This document shows, piece by piece, positions 1 to 11,777 of a stretch of 64,000 nucleotides of DNA; positions within the stretch are counted from its first letter, which is position 1; each line of letters starts with the position of its first letter. Source of the stretch: Cunninghamia lanceolata (taxonomy: Eukaryota > Streptophyta > Pinopsida > Cupressales > Cupressaceae); the NCBI GenBank assembly GCA_027924645.1, contig BSBN01001149.1:4464001-4528000 (forward strand), written 5' to 3'. The notes under the pieces are model-generated. The model ran no database searches and was not told where the DNA came from. It worked only from the letters and a program-made list of their open reading frames with translations. Both the position numbers and the translations under genes were made by a program.

Positions 1-904
1 TTTATGATCTTAAAGCAGTGTAATATGAACAAAGATTGCATATAGAAATGAAATTACAACACAAGAATAAACACCATAGAAGAATAAACCACATAACACA
101 ATATGTAACGTGGATAAAACCCTTTTAGGTAAAAAACTCCAACAAGAAAAGAGGCTTCAAGTTGTATTATCTTCAAAATCTAAAATACAATACATGCACT
201 TCCTTTGTCTCTTCAACCTTCAATCTAGAAGAACCTGTGTACAAAACTTATGAGATCCATAACACATACAAGGAACTATATTTATAGAGGTTTTACATTC
301 CCCAAACTAGGAGCCCACTTTCTCTCACCTTGAAAACTCCAACATGCAACAGTAAATGACCTCTTACAAGCTCATGCCACTTGTCAATAGTCAGTCATGC
401 AAACTTGGGCGCCCATGGACAAGAATAGGCACTTACATGCTAATAAATGATGTCATAATCATCATAGATTCTGTCATAATAACCTTTGAATAGTATCTCT
501 CCAATATGGGTGCCTAGTGCTAAGTATAGCAACTTAAAAGCAATAAGTATCCATCATAAGCTGTCATATTGTCATAGAATCTTATGACAACTTACAATTA
601 TCATAGATTTTCTTACAACCACTTACCAACTTTATGACGTGTGTCATAACTACCAAAATTTGTAGATTCCTCCAAGGTGGCACCTACCCTCAATAACTCT
701 TGATTTTTAAAGTTACTAGATCAGTAAATGTTACTCCATAACTATTGCTAGTAACTCTGGAACTTACCGATGCAGTAACTCTGTAATTAAATAATTTTTT
801 CCAGTACCAGTGAAACTTGTACATTTCTTATGGATGATTTACAAACAATATTAGGAATAATAATTACAAATATTTACAAGGTTAATGGTACCTTAATCCT
901 AACA
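1..904 (-). repeat. copia 3' LTR (truncated by window)
   Basis: Direct repeat of 4951-5600, ending CCTAACA. It matches the other LTR through the TGTAACGTGGA-like region and the run following GAGGCTTCAAGTTG. It carries about 250 bp (roughly 552-800) that the 5' LTR lacks, so one LTR has had an indel since insertion, or the two were recombined. Confidence 0.9.
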
Positions 905-916
905 TTCTCCCACTTG
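905..916 (-). other. copia polypurine tract
   Basis: On the minus strand the bases abutting the 3' LTR read AAGTGGGAGAA then TGTTAG, the usual plant copia plus-strand primer site. It fixes the 3' LTR boundary and the element's orientation. Confidence 0.85.
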
Positions 917-957
917 ACATTATACACTGTAAATACCCATAGGAAAACAAAAAATAA

Positions 958-1738
958 CTAAGCACAAGAAACAAGGCCCATGGCCTCCTTGCACCAAGTA
1001 AACTTCTCTGTGCTCACGGGTTTGGTCAAAGCATCTGCAACATTCTCCTGAATGTCTACCTTCTTTAGTTCAATTTGTCCACTTGCAACCATTTCTTGAA
1101 GAAAGTGATATTGTACATCAACATGCTTAGTCCGACCATGACACAGGATTCTTGGCCAAACAAATAGCACTATGGCTATCACAATCTATCTGAATGACCC
1201 TGCAATAAAAAATAGTACATGTACACAATCTGCTCAACCAAACTACCTCCTTAGAGATATGTGTAGCAGCCATATACTCTGCTTCAGTGGTGGACAAAGA
1301 AATTGTGGGCTGCCTTTTGCTCATCCAACTCACCGCTCCTCCAAACAAAGTAAACACATAGGCACTACTGGACGTCCAACTATCCAAGTCACCTGCCCAA
1401 TCTGCATCAACAAAACCATGTATGTCCACTGTATTTTCTACACTATTAGTACCAAAATAAACCAAACAGTAATCATAAGCACCATCTAAATAACTAAATA
1501 CCCTTTTTGCAGAATTCCAATGTTGTCTACCAGGGTTGGACATAAACCTGTTCAAAACTCCCACTGCTTGGGCAATATCTAGCCTAGTACAAACCATTGC
1601 ATACATCAAACTCCCTACAACACTAGCATATGGCACACTAGTCATATCCTCAAAATCATCATCATTCTTCAGACACATGTCTAATGAAGGCTTAGCACCA
1701 ATGGGCAAAGGAATTCTAACTAAGTTACAATCCTGCAT
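958..1738 (-). pseudogene. copia RNase H and RT C-terminus, frameshifted
   Basis: The minus-strand frame from 1738 carries the end of reverse transcriptase followed by copia RNase H: DADWAGD at about 1383-1411 and STTEAEYMA at about 1271-1296. Near 1145 the frame shifts and continues in a second one, with HVDVQYHF and the classic ADALTKP tail near 1019-1038, stopping at 958. RNase H degrades the RNA of the RNA-DNA hybrid during retrotransposition. The frameshift breaks the polyprotein. Confidence 0.88.
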
Positions 1739-2621
1739 GCTAAATATTTACAAAATGATACTCACATACTTAATCTGAGATAACCAAAGTTTTTTATTAC
1801 CTCTATCCCTCCTGATTTCCATACCCAGAATATACATGGCTGCTCCAAGATCCTTCATATCGAATGCACTTGAAAGTTGGGCTTTCAATTCATTGATCAT
1901 ACTCTTAGTATTGCTAAAAAAAATAGCATGTCATCAACATACAATGCAATGATCAATATAGAATCATCAATACAATGAATGTACACATAGTGATCCTCCT
2001 CACTTCTAACAAAACTTAATTTCAAACAAATTAATCAAACTTCTGGTACCACATTTTGGGGGACTATTTCAAACCATAGAGAGACCTTTTCAATCTACAA
2101 ACCAAATGTTCTTTCCCTTTTACCTCAAAACCCATAGGTTGTTGCATGTAAATTTCTTCCTCAAGATCTCCATGCAAGAATGCAATTTTAACATCCATTT
2201 TCTCTATTTCCTAATCAAAAGTTGTAGCAATGGATAAGAGAAATTTAATAGAAGTTAATTTAGCAACATGAGAGAATATTTCACTGAAAACAACTCCCTC
2301 TCTCTAGGAGTAGCACCTGGCTACTAGTCTAGCCTTGTACTTCTCCAATGAACCATCTTCTCTAAACTTCTTCTTGAAGACCCACTTGTAACCTATGACC
2401 TTTCTTCCTTTGGTAAAGCGAACATGATCCCAGCTGTTGCAAGAGTCTAAAGCCATCATCTCCTCTTGGATGGCTAACTTCCAAGACTCACTATCATTTG
2501 CATGAATAGCTTCCATGTAGGATCTAGGATCATCATCAATACTCAATAAAGAAAATACATAATATAAATTTGGTGGGCTATACCTGTCAACTAGATTATG
2601 TTGTCTTGTAGATCTCCTCAT
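1739..2621 (-). pseudogene. copia reverse transcriptase, decayed
   Basis: The minus frame from 2621 opens with SWKLAIQEEM, WDHV and GYKWVFKKKF, the conserved N-terminal block of copia reverse transcriptase, and stays open to about 2304. Beyond that, frames are broken, but the catalytic YVDD motif is still readable at 1930-1941 (YVDDM). Several stops and frameshifts lie between 1750 and 2300. The enzyme copies element RNA into cDNA; this copy cannot be expressed as one product. Confidence 0.88.
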
Positions 2622-2624
2622 GAG

Positions 2625-4006
2625 TGAAGTAAGAGACTCTTCTAGTTCTTCTAGATGCTCAATTTCTTCTGTAACAATAGATTCTTTCTCATCAGAACTA
2701 CTTCCACTCGAATCTTCTTCTTCTTCTTCACCCCCAATCCATCATTATATTCTTCTAGTTGTGCATATTCTTGTCGTAAATCAGAATGCACTACCTTTGA
2801 CCTTTATTTCTCTCTTGGCTATTCAGGTTCAAAAATAGCTCTAAGTTCCCTGAAAATAATATCTCTAGGGAAATTTTTTTTTGGTTAGAATATCCCAAAG
2901 CTTATAACCTTTAACATTCTCATCATATCCAATGAAGATGCATTTCTACTCTTTTGGATCCAACTTAGATCACTTTTCCTTAGGAACATGAACAAAAGAC
3001 TCACAACCAAAAACCCTTAAATGTGAAATAGAAGGTTTCTTACATGTCTACACTTCATAAGATGTTGAATTAAGAGCCTTACAAGGAGTTCTATTAATCA
3101 AGTAAAAATCGGTACACACAGCCTCTGCCCAAAAGCATTTCTCCAACTATGAATCACTCAATATGCTTCTGGCTCTTTCCATGATCATTCAGTTCATTCT
3201 TTCTGCAATACCATTATGTTTTGGTATATATGGATTTGTCTTTGTCTGATTATACCTGCATGCTTACAAAAGTCATCAAATTCCTTAGAGAAATATTCCC
3301 CTCCATTGTCAGATTTTAATATTTTTATCTTTAATCCCGATTAGTTTTCAACTAAGACTTTAAAATCCTTAAACTTAGTGGAAACTTTGGATTTGTGTTT
3401 CATAAAATAAATCCATGTAAATCTGGATACATCATCAATGAAGGTGAAAAAATAATGAGATTTTTTTATAGAGTCATTATCCAAAGGTCTAAACACATCT
3501 GAATGAATAATCTCTAACTTCTCTTTTGCTCTATTACTTCCTAAAGGAAATGATGTTCTATTATGTGTACCAAACACACAATGCTCATAAAAATTAAAGT
3601 GCTCATCAGAATAAGAGAAACCATCCAACGAATCTTTATTCTTAATTGTTTTTAAAACATTATTACTTGTGTGACCTAATCTATGGTGCCACAACATACA
3701 AGTATTTTTAGAAGCCTCAAAAATATAAGAGGAATTACAAACTGTTGTGGCATCTATCGTAAACAAGGTTCTCAATCTTTTCCCCTTCGCTACCACCAAG
3801 TTTCCTCTCACCAATCTTGCCAGTTTCCCAACTATCAAATATGTAGAGTTGTCCTCAAGGTACACTTTTTCTCCATCATACTCTTCGTATGTGGAAAACC
3901 ATTCTTTATGCAGGGTCATATGGTACATGCATCCTGAGTCAACCAACCAATAATCATTAGTAACAACATTGCATGCAGAAAGTAAAACATCTTCACCTAC
4001 ATTCAA
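2625..4006 (-). pseudogene. copia protease and integrase, decayed
   Basis: The minus frame 4006-3341 holds the aspartic protease signature WLVDSG near its start, then the GAG-pre-integrase block LWHHRLGH and the integrase core (HSDV, DDVSRFTWIYF). The integrase zinc finger is damaged: the expected first Cys of the C-x2-C pair reads Tyr (FYEHC). Downstream, between 3341 and about 3100, the second catalytic block DNGGEYF and a NGIAERMN-like third block are visible across frameshifts. From about 3000 to 2625 only short scraps remain. Confidence 0.85.
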
Positions 4007-4792
4007 GGACTTATTAGTAGTAGAACCCCACTATTTCTTCTTATTTCTACATTCCTTCTTCACATGCCCCCTTTTACAGCAGTTCCAACACTTAACTTTG
4101 TTTTTCTTCCCAGGAGACTTAGACCAACCCTTAGATTTGTCCTTTGATTCTTTCTCTCATTTTGGCCCTTTTTCCTTGGACCTTCCCCTGACATTGAGAG
4201 CCTTAGTGTTACCCTCAGAAGTTTTCTTCCTCATCTCTTGTGCCAATAAATTTGCAACAAGGTGATCTAGCTTCAGATCTACAAGGTTAGCAGTAATAGC
4301 AAGGATAACATTCTCCCAAGATTCGGTAAAGAACAAAGTAAAAGTATACATTTATCTTCCTCTTCAACTATAGCATCTACAGAATCAAGTTGACTCAAAA
4401 GTAAATTAAAATTATTCAAATGCTCTGCAATGAAATCACCCTCTTTCATTATAACTAAAAAATAATTTTTGCTATAAATAAAGCTTGTTTACCATGCTCT
4501 TGGATTGATAGATCTCACCCAATCTCTTCCAAGGTTTGAAGCCAGTCTCTTCCTTTGAGACATTCAATAGGATGGAATCTGTAAGACATGGTTGGATGGT
4601 TACCTGTACCTTCTTATCCAACCTTTCCCATCCATCCACACTCACATCATCAAGCTTCTTCACTTTTGTAACATCCAACTGCTAGTTTCTTTCCTCAAGC
4701 AAATCCTCCATCTTCAGCTTCCACAATTCATACCCCATATAATTGAACTTCTCAATGTCCAAATGAGAGGTTGAAGTAGTGGATTGAGCCAT
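4007..4792 (-). pseudogene. copia gag with CCHC zinc knuckle
   Basis: A plausible start ATG is at 4792-4790 (MAQSTTSTSHLDIEKF), followed by YELWKLKMEDLLEE, typical of the copia gag N-terminus. An in-frame stop lies at 4682-4684. A later open piece (4678-4472) continues the gag-like domain. Near 4046-4091 a CX2CX4HX4C zinc knuckle is intact (CWNCCKRGHVKKEC) and is followed closely by a stop. Gag packages the element RNA. The gene is interrupted at several points. Confidence 0.82.
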
Positions 4793-4882
4793 TAATACTA
4801 CACAAGATCTGTAAAACAAAACAACCAAATCTCCCATTATAGCTAAACAACCTTCCCACTACCACCTAAGAATCAAAACTGG

Positions 4883-4898
4883 CCAAGCTCTAATACCA
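4883..4898 (-). other. copia primer binding site (initiator tRNA-Met type)
   Basis: Minus-strand TGGTATTAGAGC lies two bases inside the 5' LTR. It differs by one base from TGGTATCAGAGC, the usual complement of the 3' end of plant initiator tRNA-Met used by copia elements. Confidence 0.85.
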
Positions 4899-4900
4899 AA

Positions 4901-5600
4901 TGTTAGAAATGAAGGAAAAAAATACCCAAATGGAAATCTGATTACAATATGTTTATGATATTAAAGTAGTGTAATATGAACAAATATTGCATATGGAAAT
5001 AAAATTATAACACAAGAATAAATATCATAGAAGAATAAAACAAATAACATAGTATGTAACGTAGAGAAAATCCTTTTGGGTAAAAAAACTCCACCAAGAA
5101 AAGAGGCTTCAAGTTGTATTATCTTCAAAATATGAAATACAATACATGCACTTCCTCTGTCTCTTCAACCTTTAATCTGGAAGAACCTATGTACAAAACT
5201 TATGAGATGCATAACACATACAAGGCATTGTATTTATAGAGGTTTTATACTCCCCAAACTAGGCAGCCACTTTCTCTCACCTTGAAAACTCCAAAATGCA
5301 ACATTAAATGACCTCTTACAAGCTCATGCCACTTGTCAATAGTCAACCATGTAAACTTGGGCACCCATGGACAAGAATAGGCACTTACCGGGTAATAAAT
5401 GTTGTCATACCTGTCATAGATTCTGTCATAACAACCCCCGAATAGCATCTCTCCAATATGGGTGCCTAGTGCTAAGTATAGCAACTTAAAAGCAATAAGT
5501 ATCTGGTGAAACTTGTACATCCCTTATGGGTGATTTACAAACAATATTAGGAATAATAATTACAAGGATTTACAAGGTTAATTACACCTTAATCCTAACA
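4901..5600 (-). repeat. copia 5' LTR
   Basis: 700-bp LTR running TGTTAG to CTAACA, repeated at 1-904. It lacks about 250 bp present in the other LTR. Its right flank begins GGGCAAACAA; the matching left flank is outside the window. Confidence 0.92.
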
Positions 5601-6985
5601 GGGCAAACAATTTGGAGTTGAAAAAAACTGAGAGATGTTATTGTAGATGGACCTCATGTGCACTTGTAGGTCCAAACAGAACATTCTGAGGTGCCACAAA
5701 CTCTGAGAATTGCTTCATCAAAGTTTGATAGTTTTTTGCTCTTAGGGATCTTAAGTAACTTTATCTAAAGCCTATAGTCTAGAATGACTAGGACACTTTG
5801 GGTATGAAATGAGACCTCTCCTAGCATTCACCCACCCACCTTGACATCACAGTCGATTTGGCCCCATGAGGTGTGGAATGCAAAATTTCACTCCTAGCAC
5901 TTTTTCACTGGATGAAATTGAAGCATTTTCAAACATTGTGTTTCTTGCCACCATAGGCAAATGAAATTAATTTAAAAAATACCAATGTAGGTATTTTTAG
6001 GTGGATGTGACATCTGCCTATACATGTAAAAAAGACATTTGAAGGTTCATGGTTTGAGAGAACAGTCGGTCCAAATTTTGGCACCTTTTTTGTCTTAGGG
6101 ATCTTAAGAGACTGTCTCTGTCTAATGTAGCTAAGAATGACCAAGAGGCTTTGCCACTGAAAAGACACCTTCCCTAGAATTCACACACCCACCCTGACAT
6201 GTTGGCACAGTTGGTTCAGCCCTAGGAGATGTAGAATGCAAAATTTCACTCCTAGCACCTTTCCGCTGGATGAAACTGAAGCATTTTGGAACATTGTGTT
6301 CCTTGCCACCACAGGAAAATAAATTTGATTTAAAGAAAACCGAGGTAGGTATTTTTAGGTGGACTTGACATCCACCTATGCATGTAAAGAAGACATTCAT
6401 AGGTGTCACGATTCGAGAGAACAACAGGTCCAAAGTTTGGTGCCCTTTTTGTCTTAGGGATCTTAAGAGACTATCTCTATCCGATGTAGCAGAGAATGAC
6501 CAGGAAGCTTCACCACTAAAAAAACCTCCCCTAGTATTCCCCACCCACCCTGACATGTTGGCATAGTTGGTTCAGCCCTAGGAGATGTGGAATGCAATAT
6601 TTCACTCCTAGCACCTTTCCATTGGATGAAATTGAAGCATTTTGGGACATTGTGTTCCTTGCCACCACAAGCAAATGAAATTGATTTAAAAAAAACCTGA
6701 GGTAGGTATAGGTGGACTAGACATCCACCTATACATGCAAAGAAGACATTTGTAGGTGTTAGAGTTTGAGAGAACAACTAGTCCAATATTCGACATCTTT
6801 TTTGTCTTAGGGCTCTTAAGAGACTGTCTACGTCTAATTAGCTGAGAATGGCTAGGAGGCTTCACCACCAAAAAGACACCTCCCCTAGCTATCACCTACC
6901 CACCCCAACATGTTGACATAGTTGATTTGGCCCCAAGAGATGCATAATGCAAAGTTTCACTCCCAGCACCTTTCTAATAGATGAA
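5601..6985. repeat. ~355-bp tandem repeat, four copies
   Basis: Landmarks recur at a constant step. CTTAGGGATCTTAAG and its variants lie near 5742, 6097, 6454 and 6808. CCACCC-TGACATGTTGG variants lie near 5841, 6195, 6551 and 6906. The short reading frames here are the same frame repeated in each unit and do not look coding. The array abuts the right edge of the copia element. Copies differ by scattered substitutions, so it is not recent. Confidence 0.88.
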
Positions 6986-7989
6986 AGTATACTAAAAGGT
7001 ATGTTATAATCTCCATTTTTACATATTTCCTCTACTCTCCTTAGGTTGATATGGTATTCTCACTTGATCCAATGTGTTCTAGGGCATTAACCAAAGGTTC
7101 AAATAGTCTCGAAGATGATGAACCCATTTTGATCCATTTGCCACTACTCAAAATAATCTAAACTAGGGGGCCTCTCAACCACCTTCATATCTAAATTTCT
7201 ACAAGTCCTATAAAGAAGACCTAGAAGGTGGCCTATGAATTGATTAATCCACTATTGATAGTGAAAGGAGAATGTATGAAACCGATGGAATGTAACAACT
7301 AGAATAGAAATATACTAGAAATATACATGTTCATCTCTCCATGCCTTCAAGGATAATGTTGCTAAATCTTCGAGACCAAACTTTACATGATATGAGCGAT
7401 CACCTTGAAGAGATATACTAGTTTATTGTTAAATTATTCATGACATCAAATCACTACATGTATAAACTAATAAAGGATCAAAACTCCTATATGCATTAAT
7501 ATTGTCTTGCTACAACTAGGTCATTCCTACAAGTATCATTTCTAAGACCAATGAAAGAAAAAACATTCACAAAGGTGAAACAAGCATTCTTGTCTTGCAA
7601 TCAAAAAAAATATTAACACAAAACTCTCACCATCAAATTTAACATAAAATATAATGAAAAAACACAACTTAAAGAGTGTGCTACTAAAATCACATGAAAT
7701 GGTTATCAATTTTTAGCACCAAATGTGAAGAAACATTATGAGGGTTTGTAAGATGGAACCCTTGTCATTAAAGCTCATAGTAACATGATGATATTATGGT
7801 CATAATCTCCTCATAGGATATGACAAATCTAGTTAAAAATCTGAAATGTAAAAAATATATAAAATGTCCTCAAAATGTAGATTCAATAGATGTTTTTAAA
7901 GTGTATGTAGGGTGCTTCCACAATAGTGTGTTCCACTTATGGGACATCCTTAATTTTGTCTGAAATCACATATTTTTTAGAAAAATTAA
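6986..7989. other. AT-rich interval, nothing recognised
   Basis: No open frame of useful length, no LTR and no clear repeat was seen on either strand. Confidence 0.6.
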
Positions 7990-8097
7990 TGATTTAATCC
8001 TTAAGGGGTTCCATCTAAAGGGGTTTAATTGAAGGGTATTAGATAAAACCCCTTTAGATCAAATCCCCTTGGAAATAATCCCCTAGTCTTAAATCAA
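7990..8097. repeat. inverted-word cluster (AAGGGGTTT / AAACCCCTTT)
   Basis: The segment is packed with AAGGGGTT-type words and their reverse complements. The clearest pair is ATCTAAAGGGGTTT (8012-8025) and AAACCCCTTTAGAT (8046-8059), perfect 14-bp arms around a ~20-bp loop. Further words are AAGGGGTT near 8002 and ATCCCCTT near 8063-8070. It sits beside an AT-rich block, as the palindrome clusters near 27.4 and 31.9 kb do. Confidence 0.7.
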
Positions 8098-8885
8098 ACC
8101 CTCGATGGAGTCTCCTCTGCACCTATCAAAATGCTAACAAAAAAAAAAATTTGCTTCACTTTCTGGGGGATCAAATGAAGTCATTTAGAAATTCTATTTT
8201 GTAAATATGTATCCCTTAGTATAAGCTTTCCAATAAGTATGATTTTGAATATGTTTCATTTGATTTTATATTTATTTTCTATTTTCTAGTGAACACAAGT
8301 TTTTCACTAAACATCAAAATCTCTATTCCACACACGTGAAAAAGTAAAAATAAAAATATTTAAAAATATTTTGAAAAATATTTGTGCACTAGGTATTGAT
8401 GTCCTTGTTTCAACAAAAAAAGAATAAGTTAATTTGGATACATACATAAAAACTTATGTTGTATGGTATAAACCTATGTTTGAATTATAATTAATCTCAC
8501 TTAAAAAATTAATTAAAAAATATATGCAACAAAAAATTATGAAAAAATATCCGCACATTAGATATTGGTGTTACGAATCCATATTTAAAGATTTATAATG
8601 TTATCCTTTCTATTAAAAAAAGTTATGTTGCATGGTATGAACGTCACTATCTAAAAATGTTGTTAATTATAAAAAATAAGTTATTAAAAATTACGTAAAA
8701 AAATTCAAAAATTATTTCTTAATTTTAAAAAAATGCATTTAGAATCTACACATGAAATCTCAAAAGTCACTAGTTCACATCATCTTTAAATTCTTAATAG
8801 TTTAGTTTCTATAGGTGTCAGAAAGTGGAAATTTGGTTAAAAATGTTGATTTAAATGTCCTACTTTGGCCAAAAAGTGGGACACA
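8098..8885 (-). mobile_element. relic of the AT-rich half of the DNA transposon family (probable)
   Basis: The right end, read in reverse complement, gives GTCCCACTTTTTGGCCAAAG, closely matching GGTCCACTTTTTGGCCAAAA just inside the left terminus of the complete element at 30940. AT-rich runs such as GATATTTTTTCATAATTTTT also match the interior of that element. The terminal bases are lost at 8885, where a local repeat begins. Assignment rests on short matches by eye. Confidence 0.45.
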
Positions 8886-9640
8886 ATGAAAGCTAAATGC
8901 TTTAACCACTGATCTCAATCCCTTGAATACAATAGCTTCATTGTCCAAAACACCTGCATTTATAAGTTAAAAATTTCTTAAGCAAAGTAATCACCATCAA
9001 CTACAACTAACTTAAAATTTGGTGTAAGAAGTTTGATGGAAGATTAAGAAACACTAAGTTTAGAATTCTATCTTATATTTCACCTTAAGAATTATATCAA
9101 ATGTCTCCAAAATGAAAGCTAAATGCTTTAACCACTGATCTCAATACCTTGAATACAATAGCTCCATTCTCCAAAACACTTGCATTTATATATTAAAATT
9201 TGTCAAGTAAAATAAAATTCAACCTACTTTTAACTCAACAATGGTGGATGTATTGCCATCGTAACCTCGTCATACTCATAACACAGTCATGGTCTAGGTA
9301 GAATACACAAAATATTGTTTCCAACCTCATAAGTAGATCTAAGTACTCCAACCTTGTGTGAAATACACTTGCATTTATAAGTTAAAAATTTGTTAAGCAA
9401 ACACCATCAACTACAACTAACTTAAAATTTGTTATAAGAAGTTTTATGGAAGATTAAGAAACACTAAGTTTAGAATTCTATCTTATATGTCACCTTAGGA
9501 TTTATATTGAATGTCTCCAAAATGAAAGCTAAATTCTTTAACCATTGATCTCAATCCCTTGAATATAATAGCTCTATTCTCCAAAACACTTGCATTTATA
9601 TATTAAAATTTGTCAAGCAAAATAAATTTTAAAATTTATC
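8886..9640. repeat. local duplicated segments
   Basis: A ~78-bp segment beginning AATGAAAGCTAAATGC recurs near 8887, 9111 and 9521. A second segment (AAGTTAAAAATT... to TCTTATAT) recurs near 8965-9090 and 9378-9500. The arrangement suggests partial tandem duplication of a ~220-410 bp unit. No coding potential is evident. Confidence 0.75.
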
Positions 9641-11777
9641 TACAATAGGGTGTGGTTGCAACGGTCTCATATATTATTTTATTTCTCTTTAATTGTCCTA
9701 CTAAGGATCTCTAAGGAATGTACTATCCTAGGTTTATTAGAGTCTAAAGAAGAAGAAGAGCCTACCCTCTCTTATTTAATTGGTGGCTAATTGTTTACTC
9801 TCTAAGGATGGGTACCACCTCTCTATCTAGGTTAATAGGCATTCCCCTTGCCTTTATATTGAGTGTCTACTTTAGGAAACTGGATCAACTATTTTGAGCA
9901 CCATAAAATAACAATTCTGGTGGGGACAAGGTCCTAGTTCTATCATTCCATGACCTAGTTGATGTTGAAGAATTTGTTGATGATGACCAAACCCATTCCA
10001 ATTTTCTTCCCTTGAAGATCAAGTGTGTGCTTCAAGGTTTTCCTCAAGTGTGAGGTGGTGATTCTACTATTGTTCCTAATTTTTCTTTACTTCTATCAAG
10101 TGCTAATTGTGGTTTCTACATGAACATTCCAAGGCAATAAATCCTAAGGTGTAATTTTTTCTTGTTCTCTCTTCATGGATATAAATGTAATTGTGTATGA
10201 TGCCAAGTAGAATGGTGTATAGATACATGATTCAAATAAAATAAGTGAAATTGTATAATCATAGGTTCTTATATATAAAAAAACCTACTCATTCTAATAA
10301 AAGGCTCAATATACTTAATTTTTGCATTTAATACTAGGTTTGATGATGGTCTGATGATAATTCAATAGTCCATGCAATCCTACTCTAATGAGGGGCTATC
10401 CCTCTCCTCCATACTATGTAAACTCTTTGATCCTCCACACCAAATTTTGGTCTCATGACTCACATAAATGATTATGCATCATCATGTATGCACTAGATCC
10501 TAAGCTCACCTTGGTCCCACATCATGTCACCTTAGTTATTTTCTAGCCAATGGTATAACATTCCACTAAGATCAATGATATCATCCCTTTGGATGTGGAC
10601 TCATTTTTAACCTTTGACCTCATCATCTGGTTCTTGTACCTCCCCATGTTGTAAGATGATATAATGATTTAGGTTTAATTCTTTGGCCATTAGATCATTT
10701 CCAATCTAGAGTCTATGCATCCATAACTCCTTTGAGCTCCAACACCACTGCATGTGTAGTCCATTGATCTCCTCTATTATGATCTCTCATCACGTGCTTT
10801 CCACAACTCTCTCTTGATGCATTATGAGTTATCCCTTTGGAAGCACACCTGCTAATCATCCTACCATCTCACCTTTTGTGAGCTCTATTGTGGTGTCATG
10901 TGTCATAAACTATTTCCCTAAGGATGAATCAAGTATGGGCTCACTTAAATATTTTGGTGCAAGTGAGTTAAGAACTATTTAATCTATATATTGAAAATGC
11001 ACTAAAACTACATAAAGCTAGAATGTAAAGGTTAGTAACATCTATCAAAGAACTAGATAATGCATTCATAAATAGCTTAAACATTGGCAGCAGGGAATTA
11101 TCACATACAAATGTTCACTATCAAATCACCCTTCAATGTTATGATGTACACATTATTGGGGACTATCATGTATAGGGTCATATGTAACTACCATAGGAGG
11201 TTTAAAAGTAACCTCAGGAATAATAAATCGCTATCATAGAGCATCTAGGACAGATTAGGTATGTATTCAAACTATTATACCAACACATGTTGGTTATGTT
11301 AAACAATCTCATTACAAGGACATTATGACACATGATTGGTAGGCCATCATAACAATTATGAATTGACAAAATTCCTTTCAAGAGGCCATAAGATGGACAT
11401 AATAGTCTATGAGGGTGATGTTAGGGACTCTTTAAAACCAAAATTATTCTTAAAGATACTCTTAAATGTCTCAAACTAAAAAATAAGCTTGAGCTTTAAT
11501 ATAGAAATTAGTATGTAGAAAATTCTAGAAAGAAAAATATTAAGAAAATGTGAACATCAAAATAATTTTCAACATAAATGCACACTAAAAATTGTACCTA
11601 GCATCTAGAATGCCATGGTAGATAACCTCATTCATAGTCCTGGATAATCAAAAGCATGCATTATAATTAAAGAAACAATATTTTCAATAAAACAATTCTA
11701 AAAATGGAAGAAACAAGAATCTCACTAAGATGAAAATTGTCATAGACTCATACTTGTCCCATCTGGAAGTTTAGATG
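9641..11777. other. non-coding interval, nothing recognised
   Basis: Over 2 kb without a supported gene on either strand. I looked here for the far terminus of the DNA transposon whose pseudogene begins at 11778 and found no convincing one. Confidence 0.55.

Larger units (their letters stand above)
1..5600 (-). mobile_element. Ty1/copia LTR retrotransposon, decayed, left end cut by window
   Basis: Read on the minus strand the element runs 5' LTR (4901-5600), primer binding site, gag, protease, integrase, reverse transcriptase, RNase H, polypurine tract, 3' LTR (1-904). Integrase before reverse transcriptase defines Ty1/copia. The LTRs begin TGTTAG and end CTAACA. Every coding domain is recognisable but carries stops or frameshifts, so this copy is not autonomous. 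About 50 bp of the 3' LTR lies outside the window, so the target-site duplication cannot be checked. The lineage within copia is not assigned. Confidence 0.93.

Noticed and set aside
9641..11777. Left terminus of the first large DNA transposon (AGGGTCATATG near 11175, GAGGGTGATG near 11409)
   Set aside because: Similarity stops after 6-8 bases and no AATC duplication partner for 28336-28339 is present.
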